Shown piece by piece: positions 24,149 through 31,799 of a stretch of DNA of 64,000 bases. Position numbers and translations under genes: made by a program. The notes beneath the pieces are model-generated. The model was not told where the DNA came from and made no database searches. It saw only the letters and a list, made by a program, of their open reading frames with translations. The number at the start of each line of letters is the position of its first letter. The first letter of the stretch is position 1. Origin of the DNA: Sanguibacter keddieii DSM 10542 (GTDB lineage Bacteria; Actinomycetota; Actinomycetes; Actinomycetales; Cellulomonadaceae); the NCBI RefSeq assembly GCF_000024925.1, contig NC_013521.1, forward strand, positions 806,001 through 870,000, written 5' to 3'.

Positions 24149-25333
24149 TCAGCGTTCGGACGTCGAGGTCGGTCGACCGAGCCGACGCGCCGCGAGCAGC
24201 GCGACCGCCCGGCGGTCGACCTTGCCGGGTCCGCGGAGCGCGAGGGCGTCGGTGACGACGACGTGGCGCGGTGCGGCCGGTGCACCCAGGGTATCGGTGA
24301 CGACCGCCCGGGCCTGGGCGAGCAGGGTGTCCTCCGACACGTCCGGCGCCCCCGGGGCCACGGTCACCACGGCGACCACCACCTGGCCCCACTCCGGGTC
24401 CGGCAGCCCCACGACGCAGGCCTCGCCGACCTCGTCGAGACCGGAGAGCGCCGCCTCGACGGCGGCGGGGGCGACGTTCACGCCGCCGGTGATGACCACG
24501 TCGTCGGCCCGGCCGAGCACGGTGAGGGTCCCGTCGGCCGCGACCTCGCCGAGGTCGCTCGTCCGGAACCACCGTGCGCCTGCGCCTGCGCCTGCCCCAG
24601 CGCCTGCCCCTGTGCCTCCGGTCACGAAGGCCGCTGCCGTCGCGACCGGGTCGTCGACGTAGCCGTCGGCCAGCACCGGGCCGCTCAGCTCGACGCGCCC
24701 GTCGACCGTGCGCACCCGCACGCCGTCGAGAGGCTGCCCGTCGTACACGCACCCGCCGGCGGTCTCGCTCATGCCGTAGGTGGTCACGACCCGGACGCCC
24801 GCGCCGCGCAGCGCGGCGAGGACGGTCGGCGCCGTCGCCGCGCCCCCGAGGAGCACGGCGTCGAAGCCGGCGAGCGCCTCGAGCCCGGCGGGAGAGCCCG
24901 CGCGCGCCTCGTCGAGCAACCGGTGCACCTGCGTGGGGACGAGGGAGGTGAGGCGTCGCCCGGCGCCCAGCCGCCCGGCAGCCTCCGCGAAACCGGCCCC
25001 GCGGAACCCTGCCGAGAGGTCGAGGACGACGGGCTCGGTCCCGGCGAGCACGGACCGCGCCACGACCTGCAGCCCCGCGACGTGGGTCGTCGGCAGGGCG
25101 AGCAGCCACGTGCCGTGCCCGCCAAGGCGCGCCGCGGTGGCCTCGCCCGACGCGCGCAGCGCCGCGGCCGAGATCTTCACCCGGCGCGGCTCGCCCGTCG
25201 ACCCGGACGTCGGCACGACCACGCACGCGTCGTCCGAGGCCACGGGCGCGGCGAGGGCGGTCTCCACCCGCCGACGCGCCGTGCGGAACGCGGTGTTCGT
25301 CGTCTTCGCGGTGTTCTCTGACGAGTCCTTCAC
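24149..25333 (-). CDS. menE: o-succinylbenzoate-CoA ligase MenE
   Basis: A 394-residue ANL-family adenylate-forming enzyme that activates o-succinylbenzoate with ATP and CoA. The phosphate loop is PTSGSTGEPRRVK (about residues 40-52), followed by TYGMSETAGGCVYDG and the C-terminal hinge GRADDVVITGGVNV and catalytic Lys region (GPGKVDRRAV). It is shorter than E. coli MenE (about 450) because the N-terminal part is reduced, as in other actinobacteria. A Gly-Ala repeat (about residues 240-254, bases 24574-24618) is inserted before the hinge. GTG at 25333 has TAGGCT 6 nt upstream. It forms an operon with menA. Confidence 0.93.
   Translation of the reverse strand: MKDSSENTAKTTNTAFRTARRRVETALAAPVASDDACVVVPTSGSTGEPRRVKISAAALRASGEATAARLGGHGTWLLALPTTHVAGLQVVARSVLAGTEPVVLDLSAGFRGAGFAEAAGRLGAGRRLTSLVPTQVHRLLDEARAGSPAGLEALAGFDAVLLGGAATAPTVLAALRGAGVRVVTTYGMSETAGGCVYDGQPLDGVRVRTVDGRVELSGPVLADGYVDDPVATAAAFVTGGTGAGAGAGAGAGARWFRTSDLGEVAADGTLTVLGRADDVVITGGVNVAPAAVEAALSGLDEVGEACVVGLPDPEWGQVVVAVVTVAPGAPDVSEDTLLAQARAVVTDTLGAPAAPRHVVVTDALALRGPGKVDRRAVALLAARRLGRPTSTSER
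24574..24618. repeat. Hexanucleotide repeat in menE
   Basis: About seven imperfect copies of GCGCCT/TGCGCC encode a (Gly-Ala)n stretch in MenE. The repeat is in frame and likely variable in length between strains. Confidence 0.7.
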
Positions 25334-25441
25334 CGACTCAGCCTAGGTCGCGCCCTACTCTTGTCACGACCGCACCGGCCGACCACCGTCGTCCGCGCAC
25401 AGCACCAGCCGGTCTCCCGGCCTGTCACAAGGAGCACCCAC

Positions 25442-26530
25442 GTGCAGCGAACCACCCGCACGCCGATCGCCACCCTCCGGCGGGACCGTCGGACGACGCT
25501 CGCCGCCGCGCTGGTCTCGACCGCGCTGCTGCTCGCCGGCTGCTCGGGGTCCGGCGGTGCCACCGCGACCGCAGGGGTGACCCCGGACGCGACCGCAGAC
25601 CGGTCCGCCGCACCTGACCCGGCGCTGCCCACCACGTGGCCGCTCACCGGTGTGGCCTCCGAGGAGATCGCCAACCGGCCGGCCCTCGCGGTCAAGATCG
25701 AGAACTCGCGCGAGGCCCGCCCGCAGACCGGCCTGGAGAACGCCGACGTCGTCTGGGAAGAGGTCGTGGAGGGTGGCGTCACGCGCTACATCGCGGTCTA
25801 CCACTCCCAGCAGCCCGAGGTCGTCGGGCCGATCCGCTCGGTGCGCCCCATGGACGCCCACATCATCGCGCCGCTGCACGGCCTCATGGTGTTCTCCGGC
25901 GGGCAGCCGCCCTTCGTCGACGCCGTCGCGGGCAGCGGGCTCCAGGTGGTCTCCAACGACCGCGGCGACGCCGGGTTCTCGCGGTCGACCGACCGCCGCG
26001 CCCCGCACAACGTCTACGGTGCGCTCGCCGAGTTCGCCGGCCAGGCCGACGCCGACCACCTCGACTCCCCGGCGCAGCAGTTCCTCTTCGCGGAGGACGC
26101 CGCCACGGCCTCCACGGCCGCCGGTACCCCGGCGTCGGTGCTCGGGATCCGCATGTCCGGCTACAGCACGCCGTCCTGGGCCTTCGACGCGGCCTCCGGC
26201 CGGTACCTGCGCTCCGAGGGCACCACGCCCGCCGTGTCGGTCACGGGGGAGCAGCTCGCCGCGACGAACGTCGTGGTGATGAGCGTCCCGGTGGTCGACA
26301 CGGAGTTCCGCGACCCCGCGGGCACCCCGGTCCCGGAGACCCAGGTGATCGGCACGGGCGAGGCGCTCGTCGTCTCGGGCGGGATGTCGGTCCCGGCGAC
26401 GTGGAGCAAGGAGAGCACCCTCGCGCCGGTCACCCTCACCGGGGCCGACGGCGAGCCGGTCTCGCTGGCGCCCGGCAACACCTGGGTCGAGCTCGTCCCG
26501 AGCAACGGCGGCGAGTACACGGTCGGATGA
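25442..26530 (+). CDS. DUF3048 domain lipoprotein (YerB-like)
   Basis: A 362-residue exported lipoprotein. A basic n-region, a hydrophobic core and lipobox LAGC place lipidated Cys34. A Gly/Ala/Asp-rich linker leads to a DUF3048 domain: RPALAVKIENSREARPQTGLENADVVWEEVVEGGVTRYIAVY, VGPIRSVRPMD and the C-terminal half with TWVELVPSNG. B. subtilis YerB belongs to this family; the function is unknown but an outer-surface role is certain from the lipobox. GTG at 25442 has AAGGAG 6 nt upstream. It stands alone and ends at a strong terminator. Confidence 0.9.
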   Translation: MQRTTRTPIATLRRDRRTTLAAALVSTALLLAGCSGSGGATATAGVTPDATADRSAAPDPALPTTWPLTGVASEEIANRPALAVKIENSREARPQTGLENADVVWEEVVEGGVTRYIAVYHSQQPEVVGPIRSVRPMDAHIIAPLHGLMVFSGGQPPFVDAVAGSGLQVVSNDRGDAGFSRSTDRRAPHNVYGALAEFAGQADADHLDSPAQQFLFAEDAATASTAAGTPASVLGIRMSGYSTPSWAFDAASGRYLRSEGTTPAVSVTGEQLAATNVVVMSVPVVDTEFRDPAGTPVPETQVIGTGEALVVSGGMSVPATWSKESTLAPVTLTGADGEPVSLAPGNTWVELVPSNGGEYTVG

Positions 26531-26536
26531 CTCATC

Positions 26537-26574
26537 CGTCAGGCTGACCCGGGACGCGCCGGGTCAGCCTGACG
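26537..26574 (+). terminator. Terminator after DUF3048 gene
   Basis: CGTCAGGCTGACCCGG, loop GACGCG, CCGGGTCAGCCTGACG: a perfect 16-bp stem 6 nt past the stop. Confidence 0.9.
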
Positions 26575-26646
26575 CATGACAGGGGTGCCAGCGGGACCAG
26601 CCGCCGGCTGGATGTGCCGGTGCGCGCGGCTCGGCAGGATCGAGTC

Positions 26647-26901
26647 ATGGCAACTTTCACGCACCCCAGGCTCCCCGTCCGCCCAGCCGGTACCTCGCGC
26701 GCAGCCCGTACCGCCCGCACCGCCCGCAAGACCGTCACGTCCCGCGCCGTCACCGGCTACGACTCGACCGGCGAGCCCCGCCGGGCCGCGTCCGTCCTGC
26801 CGGTCCTCGTGGCCTTCGGGGCGCTCGTCGCCCTCTCGGTCGGCGCCGCGTACTTCGGTCGAGAGGCGCTCGTGCTCCTCGGGTCGTTCCTCCAGGGCTG
26901 A
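26647..26901 (+). CDS. Hypothetical single-pass membrane protein
   Basis: An 84-residue protein with a basic, Arg/Thr/Ala-rich N-terminal 50 residues (contains RAARTARTARKTV) and one hydrophobic helix (about residues 54-76, VLPVLVAFGALVALSVGAAYF) near the C terminus. No family is recognised. ATG at 26647 has CAGGAT 6 nt before it, as in the leaderless genes here. It lies between two terminators, so it has its own transcript. Codon use is normal for the genome, so it is probably real, but the evidence is modest. Confidence 0.6.
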   Translation: MATFTHPRLPVRPAGTSRAARTARTARKTVTSRAVTGYDSTGEPRRAASVLPVLVAFGALVALSVGAAYFGREALVLLGSFLQG

Positions 26902-26903
26902 CA

Positions 26904-26935
26904 CCGGCTCCTGACGCCCGCCCGGTCAGGAGCGG
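26904..26935 (+). terminator. Hairpin after the small membrane protein gene
   Basis: GCTCCTGAC (26907-26915) pairs with GTCAGGAGC (26925-26933), flanked by CCG/CGG with one bulge. It overlaps a 19-nt direct repeat. Confidence 0.6.
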
Positions 26936-26954
26936 CCCGCCCGCTCAGGAGCGG
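26917..26954. repeat. Adjacent 19-nt direct repeat
   Basis: CCCGCCCGGTCAGGAGCGG (26917-26935) is followed at once by CCCGCCCGCTCAGGAGCGG (26936-26954), one mismatch. It lies between two convergent genes. Confidence 0.7.
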
Positions 26955-26957
26955 CTC

Positions 26958-27923
26958 TCAGAAGTAGTACGGGTACGCCGACCAGTCCGGGTCGCGCCGC
27001 TCGAGGAACGCGTCACGCCCCTCGACCGCCTCGTCCGTCATGTAGGCCAGGCGCGTCGCCTCGCCCGCGAAGACCTGCTGCCCCGCGAGACCGTCGTCCG
27101 CCAGGTTGAAGGCGAACTTGAGCATCCTGATCGCCTGCGGCGACTTCGTCGCGATGGTGCGCGCGTACTCGAGCGCCAGGTCCTCCACGTCGTCGTGGTC
27201 GGCCACCTCGTTGACGGCGCCCCACTCGTACGCGTCCTGCGCCGAGTACTCCCGCGCCAGGAAGAACACCTCGCGCGCCCGCTTCTGCCCCACCTGCCGC
27301 GCGAAGAGCGCCGAGCCGTAGCCCGCGTCGAAAGACCCGACGTTCGCGTCGGTCTGCTTGAACCGTGCGTGCTCGCGGCTCGCGATCGACAGGTCCGCCA
27401 CCACGTGCAGGGAGTGGCCGCCGCCGGCAGCCCACCCGTTGACGACAGCGATGACCACCTTGGGCATGGTCCGCATGAGCCGCTGCACCTCGAGGATGTG
27501 CAGGCGCCCGGCCTGCGCCGGGTCGATGTGGTCCGCGGTCTGCGCCGCGGCCCCGGAGTCGTCGGCCGTCGTGTAGCGGTATCCGTCGCGGCCCCGGATG
27601 CGCTGGTCGCCGCCCGAGCAGAACGCCCACCCGCCGTCCTTGGGGCTCGGCCCGTTGCCGGTGAGGATCACGGCGGCGACGTCCGAGGTCATGCGGGCGT
27701 GGTCCATCACCCGGTGCAGCTCGTCGACGGTGTGCGGTCGGAAGGCGTTGCGCACCTCGGGTCGGTCGAAGGCGATGCGCACCACGGGCAGGTCGCGCTC
27801 CTGCTCACCGGTCCGGTCGACGCCCCGGTGGTAGGTGATGTCGGTGAGCTCCTCGAAGCCGGTGACGAGCCGCCACCGGGCGGGGTCGAAGGTCTGGGAC
27901 ACCGGTGCGGGGAGTGAGCTCAC
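26958..27923 (-). CDS. menB: 1,4-dihydroxy-2-naphthoyl-CoA synthase MenB
   Basis: A 321-residue crotonase-fold enzyme that closes the second ring of the naphthoquinone from o-succinylbenzoyl-CoA. Diagnostic segments are AFCSGGDQRIRG (oxyanion region), VNGWAAGGGHSLHVVADLSIAS, the ARFKQTDANVGSFDAGYGS active-site loop and the C-terminal end WSAYPYYF. The length matches the longer actinobacterial form (mycobacterial MenB about 314). GTG at 27923 has TATGGT 6 nt upstream (leaderless). It is a single transcription unit, divergent from a TetR-type gene. Confidence 0.96.
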   Translation of the reverse strand: MSSLPAPVSQTFDPARWRLVTGFEELTDITYHRGVDRTGEQERDLPVVRIAFDRPEVRNAFRPHTVDELHRVMDHARMTSDVAAVILTGNGPSPKDGGWAFCSGGDQRIRGRDGYRYTTADDSGAAAQTADHIDPAQAGRLHILEVQRLMRTMPKVVIAVVNGWAAGGGHSLHVVADLSIASREHARFKQTDANVGSFDAGYGSALFARQVGQKRAREVFFLAREYSAQDAYEWGAVNEVADHDDVEDLALEYARTIATKSPQAIRMLKFAFNLADDGLAGQQVFAGEATRLAYMTDEAVEGRDAFLERRDPDWSAYPYYF

Positions 27924-28003
27924 CGGACCACCATAGGCGAGGAGGGCCGCGAGCGGACCCGCCACGAAACATGCCGGTCACAGAGCGTCGCTAGGGTCTG
28001 CGG

Positions 28004-28747
28004 GTGACCACGCCGACGCGCCGCCAGCCCAGGGGTGCAGCGCGCCGCGACGCGATCGTCACCGCGGCGGCCGCCCTCGTCCTCGACGTGGGTCCCGCGG
28101 CCCTCACCCACCGGACCATCGCGCAGCGCGCCGACGTGCCGCTCGCCGCGACCACCTACTACTTCGCGTCGCTCGACGACCTCGTCGGGGCGGCCGGGAC
28201 GCTCCTCGCCGAGAGGTGGGCGACGCACGCCGACGGCGTCGTCGAGTCCCTCGCTGCCGAGGTCCTGCCGGCCGGCGGTCCCGGCGGTGCCGTGAGCGAC
28301 GATCCCGCCGTGGAGGGGCGTGCGGGCGGCCCCTCCGCTCTGACGGCCGAGCGCCGGTGCGCGGTGCTCGTCGACGCGGTCCTCCCCGCCGGGGACGACC
28401 GCGCTGTGCGCGGGCACTACGAGCACCTGGTGAGCGCGGGCCGCGACGAGGTCCTCGCCGCCGCCTATGCCGCCGGCCGGGCCGGCCTCGACGACGCCGT
28501 GACCCGGCTCGTCGACCTCCTCGGGGTGCCGGCCGGACCCGAGGTGGTCGTCGCGGTGGTCGACGGGGCCGCGGTCTCGGCGCTGAGCGAGGGGCGCGAC
28601 GTGCGGGTGCACGCCGAGCTGCTGCTCCGCCGCCTGCTGCTCGCGCTCGAGCCCGGCGGCGAGCCCGTGCCGAGGATCCTCAGAGGCGGCAGCGCCGACA
28701 GTGCCGTCAGCACCCACAGCGCCCTTGATGAGGCGCACGGGGCCTAA
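28004..28747 (+). CDS. TetR family transcriptional regulator
   Basis: A 247-residue TetR-like regulator. Residues about 12-58 form the helix-turn-helix (GAARRDAIVTAAAALVLDVGPAALTHRTIAQRADVPLAATTYYFASLDDLV). The ligand domain is all-helical with an Ala/Gly/Pro-rich loop near residues 90-112, and the C terminus extends past the usual length. GTG at 28004 has TAGGGT 6 nt upstream. It lies 80 nt from menB and 9 nt before menC, so control of menaquinone genes is plausible but not shown; no clear palindrome was picked out in the 80-nt gap. Confidence 0.85.
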   Translation: MTTPTRRQPRGAARRDAIVTAAAALVLDVGPAALTHRTIAQRADVPLAATTYYFASLDDLVGAAGTLLAERWATHADGVVESLAAEVLPAGGPGGAVSDDPAVEGRAGGPSALTAERRCAVLVDAVLPAGDDRAVRGHYEHLVSAGRDEVLAAAYAAGRAGLDDAVTRLVDLLGVPAGPEVVVAVVDGAAVSALSEGRDVRVHAELLLRRLLLALEPGGEPVPRILRGGSADSAVSTHSALDEAHGA

Positions 28748-28756
28748 CCTGAGGTG

Positions 28757-29761
28757 GTGCACGTCTACTCGACCCCCCTGACCACCCGGTTCCGCGGCCT
28801 CGACGCGCGCGACGGCGTCCTGCTCGAGGGCGAGGCCGGCTGGGGCGAGTTCTCCCCCTTCTGGGACTACGACGACGCGGAGGCCCTCGCCTGGTGGCGC
28901 GCCGCCCGCGAGGCCGCGGACGAGGGCTGGCCCGCCGCGGTCCGCACCCGCGTCCCGGTCAACGTCACCGTCCCGGCGACCGACCCCGAGCGTGCCCGCA
29001 GCATCGTCCTCGCCTCCGGCGGCTGCCGGACCGCCAAGGTGAAGGTGGCCGAGCGCGGCCAGACCCTCTCCGACGAGATCGCCCGGCTCGAGGCCGTCCG
29101 GGACGCGCTCGGACCCGGCGGGTCGATCCGCGTCGACGCCAACGGCGCCTGGGGCGTGGACGAGGCCGTCGAGCGCCTCGTCCACCTCGACCGCGCGGCC
29201 GGAGGGCTCGAGTACGTCGAGCAGCCCTGCGCGGACGTCGCGGGCCTCGCCGCCGTGCGGCGCCGCACCCACGTCCCGGTCGCCGCCGACGAGTCCGTCC
29301 GCCGGGCCGAGGACCCCTTCGAGGTGGTCCGCCAGGACGCCGCGGACATCATCGTGCTCAAGGTGCAGCCGCTCGGCGGCGTGCGCGCCTGCCTCGAGCT
29401 CGCCGAGCAGGTCGGGCTGCCCGTCGTCGTGTCCTCCGCCCTCGAGAGCTCGGTGGGGCTGGCGGCCGGGGTGGCGCTCGCGGCCGCCCTGCCCCGCCTC
29501 GACCACGCCTGCGGCCTCGCGACCTCTCAGCTGCTGGCCCACGACGTGGTGCCCGAGCCGCTCCTGCCGGTCGACGGCGACATCCTCGTGGGACGCCCGG
29601 TCCCGACCGCGGCCACGCTCGCGGCGACCGACGCGCGCCGTCTCTCGCCCGACGTCGCAGCCCGCTGGCTCGAGCGGGTGTCGCGCGTGGAGGCTCTCGC
29701 CGCGGGGATCCGGTCCTCCCGCGGTACGTCCACGACGCGACGCGACGGAGCGGGCGCGTGA
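28757..29761 (+). CDS. menC: o-succinylbenzoate synthase MenC
   Basis: A 334-residue enolase-superfamily dehydratase giving o-succinylbenzoate. The catalytic KxK is AKVKVAE, the metal ligands are RVDANG, EQPC and AADES, and the opposite base lysine is VLKVQPLGG, all in order and unbroken. Of two adjacent GTGs the second, at 28757, is preferred because TAACCT lies exactly 6 nt before it, the spacing of the other leaderless genes here; the first GTG (28754) would add one residue. It overlaps menD as GTGA, so the pair is translationally coupled. Confidence 0.93.
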   Translation: MHVYSTPLTTRFRGLDARDGVLLEGEAGWGEFSPFWDYDDAEALAWWRAAREAADEGWPAAVRTRVPVNVTVPATDPERARSIVLASGGCRTAKVKVAERGQTLSDEIARLEAVRDALGPGGSIRVDANGAWGVDEAVERLVHLDRAAGGLEYVEQPCADVAGLAAVRRRTHVPVAADESVRRAEDPFEVVRQDAADIIVLKVQPLGGVRACLELAEQVGLPVVVSSALESSVGLAAGVALAAALPRLDHACGLATSQLLAHDVVPEPLLPVDGDILVGRPVPTAATLAATDARRLSPDVAARWLERVSRVEALAAGIRSSRGTSTTRRDGAGA

Positions 29762-31647
29762 GCGGGGCTGGCGGCGACCGCGGCGTCGCACCCGAGACGC
29801 CGGCTGCTGCGTCCAGCGCCCCCTCGGTCGTGGCGGCGCACACGCTCGTCGAGACGCTCGCCGGCCTCGGTGTCCGTGAGGTGGTGCTCGCACCGGGCTC
29901 ACGCAGCGCACCTCTCGCGTACGCCCTCGGGCACGCGGTCCTCACCGGCCGGCACCCCGGCCTGCGGCTGCACGTGCGCGTCGACGAGCGAGACGCCGGG
30001 TTCCTGGCGCTCGGGCTGGCCCGAGCCGGGTCCCTCGACGCAGACCGAGCAGCCGACGAGGTGAACGGACCGGCGACCGTGCGTCCTCCGGCTCCCGTCG
30101 CCGTCGTGACCACCTCGGGCACCGCCGTGGCGAACCTGCACCCGGCCGTCCTCGAGGCGCACCACGCCGGGGTCCCGCTGCTGCTGCTCACCGCCGACCG
30201 TCCGCACGAGCTCCGGGGGACCGGCGCCAACCAGACGGCGGACCAGGTCGGGATCTTCGGCCGGGCAGCCCGGCTCGCGCTCGACGTCCCCGCGCCGACC
30301 GGGCGTCCGGGCGAGCTCACCGACCTGCGCGCCCAGCTGGTCCGCGCCGTCGCGGCAGCCACCGGGGCCCGCAGCAGCGCCCCCGGTCCGGTCCAGGTGA
30401 ACCTCGCCTACCGCGACCCGCTCGTGCCCACGGCCGCAGACCTCGAGCTGCTCGGCGGTGCGGACGGTGGGGCAGAGCTCGCGGACGGCCTGCCGGCGCC
30501 TGCCCTCCCCGCGGTCACCGACGTCGTCGCGCGCGGCACCTCGACCGACGCGACGCCCGAGGTCCTCGCCCTCGCCGACGAGCCGGCGACGGTGGTCGTC
30601 GCGGGCGACGGCGCGGGCGACCTCGCCCGGCGCCTGGCTGAGGCGCGCGGGTGGCCCCTGCTCTCCGAGGTGTCCTCCGGAGCGTGCGGCGGGCCGAACC
30701 TCGTGGCTGCGCACCGCCTCGTGCTCTCCGGGTCCTCGCTGACCGCCGAGGTCCGACAGGTCGTCGTCCTCGGGCGTCCCACGGTGTCGCGGCCCGTCCA
30801 GGCGCTCCTCGGCTCGGGTGCGCGCGTCGTCGTCGTCGCCCCGGGCGCGGAGCAGTGGCCCGACGCAGCACGGTCTGCGTCCGTCGTGCTTGCCGCGGTC
30901 CCGACCGGGTGGCTGGAGGCACCCGAGAGCGCGTCCGGCCCCTGGCTCGACCGCTGGCTGGCAGCCTCGGGGGCTGCGCGTGCCGTCGTCTCCGACGCTG
31001 TCCGTGCCGGTGGCGCGGCGGGCGGACGTCCGTCGTCGCTCGCGGTCGCAGCCGAGGTGGCCCGGGCCAGCGCGCCCGACGACGTCCTCGTGGTCGGCTC
31101 GAGCAGCCCCGCCCGCGACCTCGAGCTGGTCGCCGGCTGGGAGACTGCGCCGGCCGTGGTCGCGAACCGTGGGCTGGCCGGCATCGACGGCACGGTCTCG
31201 ACGACCCTCGGCGTGGCCCTCGGTGTCCAGGCGCACGCGCCCCGGACGGTGCGTGCGCTGCTCGGAGACCTCACCTTCCTGCACGACGTCGGCGGGCTGC
31301 TCCGCGGCCCCTCCGAGCCTGAGGTGCAGGCGCAGGTGGTGGTCGTCAACGACGACGGGGGCGCGATCTTCGCGACCCTCGAGCACGGCCGCCCCGAGCA
31401 CGCCGACGTGTTCGAGCGGGTCTTCGCGACACCGCACGGGGCGGACCTCGCCTCGCTCTGCGCGGGCTACGGCGTCCCGCACGAGGCCGTGACGACCGTC
31501 GAGCGGCTCCGCGCGGTGCTCGCACACCCGCGGCCAGGGGTCAGCGTCGTCGAGGTGGCGGTCGACCGCCAGGACCGGGGACCGCAGGGGCGCGAGCTCG
31601 CGCGGGCGGTCGCGGTCGCGCTGGAGACGCTCGAGACGCCGCGGTAG
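29758..31647 (+). CDS. menD: SEPHCHC synthase MenD
   Basis: A 629-residue thiamine diphosphate enzyme that adds succinyl semialdehyde from 2-oxoglutarate to isochorismate, the first committed step to menaquinone. Motifs: [15 protein letters not shown], the catalytic Glu region RVDERDAGFLALGLARAG, TTSGTAVANLHPAVLEA, LTADRPHELRGTGANQT and the ThDP-binding GDLTFLHD ... NDDGGAIFATLEHG. A longer N terminus (about 25 residues) than E. coli MenD is present. GTG at 29758 overlaps menC. The next step in the textbook pathway, MenH, has no gene here. Confidence 0.96.
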   Translation: MSGAGGDRGVAPETPAAASSAPSVVAAHTLVETLAGLGVREVVLAPGSRSAPLAYALGHAVLTGRHPGLRLHVRVDERDAGFLALGLARAGSLDADRAADEVNGPATVRPPAPVAVVTTSGTAVANLHPAVLEAHHAGVPLLLLTADRPHELRGTGANQTADQVGIFGRAARLALDVPAPTGRPGELTDLRAQLVRAVAAATGARSSAPGPVQVNLAYRDPLVPTAADLELLGGADGGAELADGLPAPALPAVTDVVARGTSTDATPEVLALADEPATVVVAGDGAGDLARRLAEARGWPLLSEVSSGACGGPNLVAAHRLVLSGSSLTAEVRQVVVLGRPTVSRPVQALLGSGARVVVVAPGAEQWPDAARSASVVLAAVPTGWLEAPESASGPWLDRWLAASGAARAVVSDAVRAGGAAGGRPSSLAVAAEVARASAPDDVLVVGSSSPARDLELVAGWETAPAVVANRGLAGIDGTVSTTLGVALGVQAHAPRTVRALLGDLTFLHDVGGLLRGPSEPEVQAQVVVVNDDGGAIFATLEHGRPEHADVFERVFATPHGADLASLCAGYGVPHEAVTTVERLRAVLAHPRPGVSVVEVAVDRQDRGPQGRELARAVAVALETLETPR

Positions 31648-31799
31648 GACGCAGGCCGAGGGCGTCTGGGCGCCGGGGCTCCGAGGCACCTCGCGAACCG
31701 GACATCATTCGCAGCCAATTCCCAGCGAAGATCAAGGGTCGCTCCAGGACGACGGGGTTGAGTGTGGGTCAGCAGGAAGACCCGAGGAGAGGGAACCCC

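Noticed and set aside
28894-29757. Extension of MenD upstream through menC
   Set aside because: The extra 288 residues lie over menC in another frame; GTG 29758 overlaps the menC stop in the usual way.
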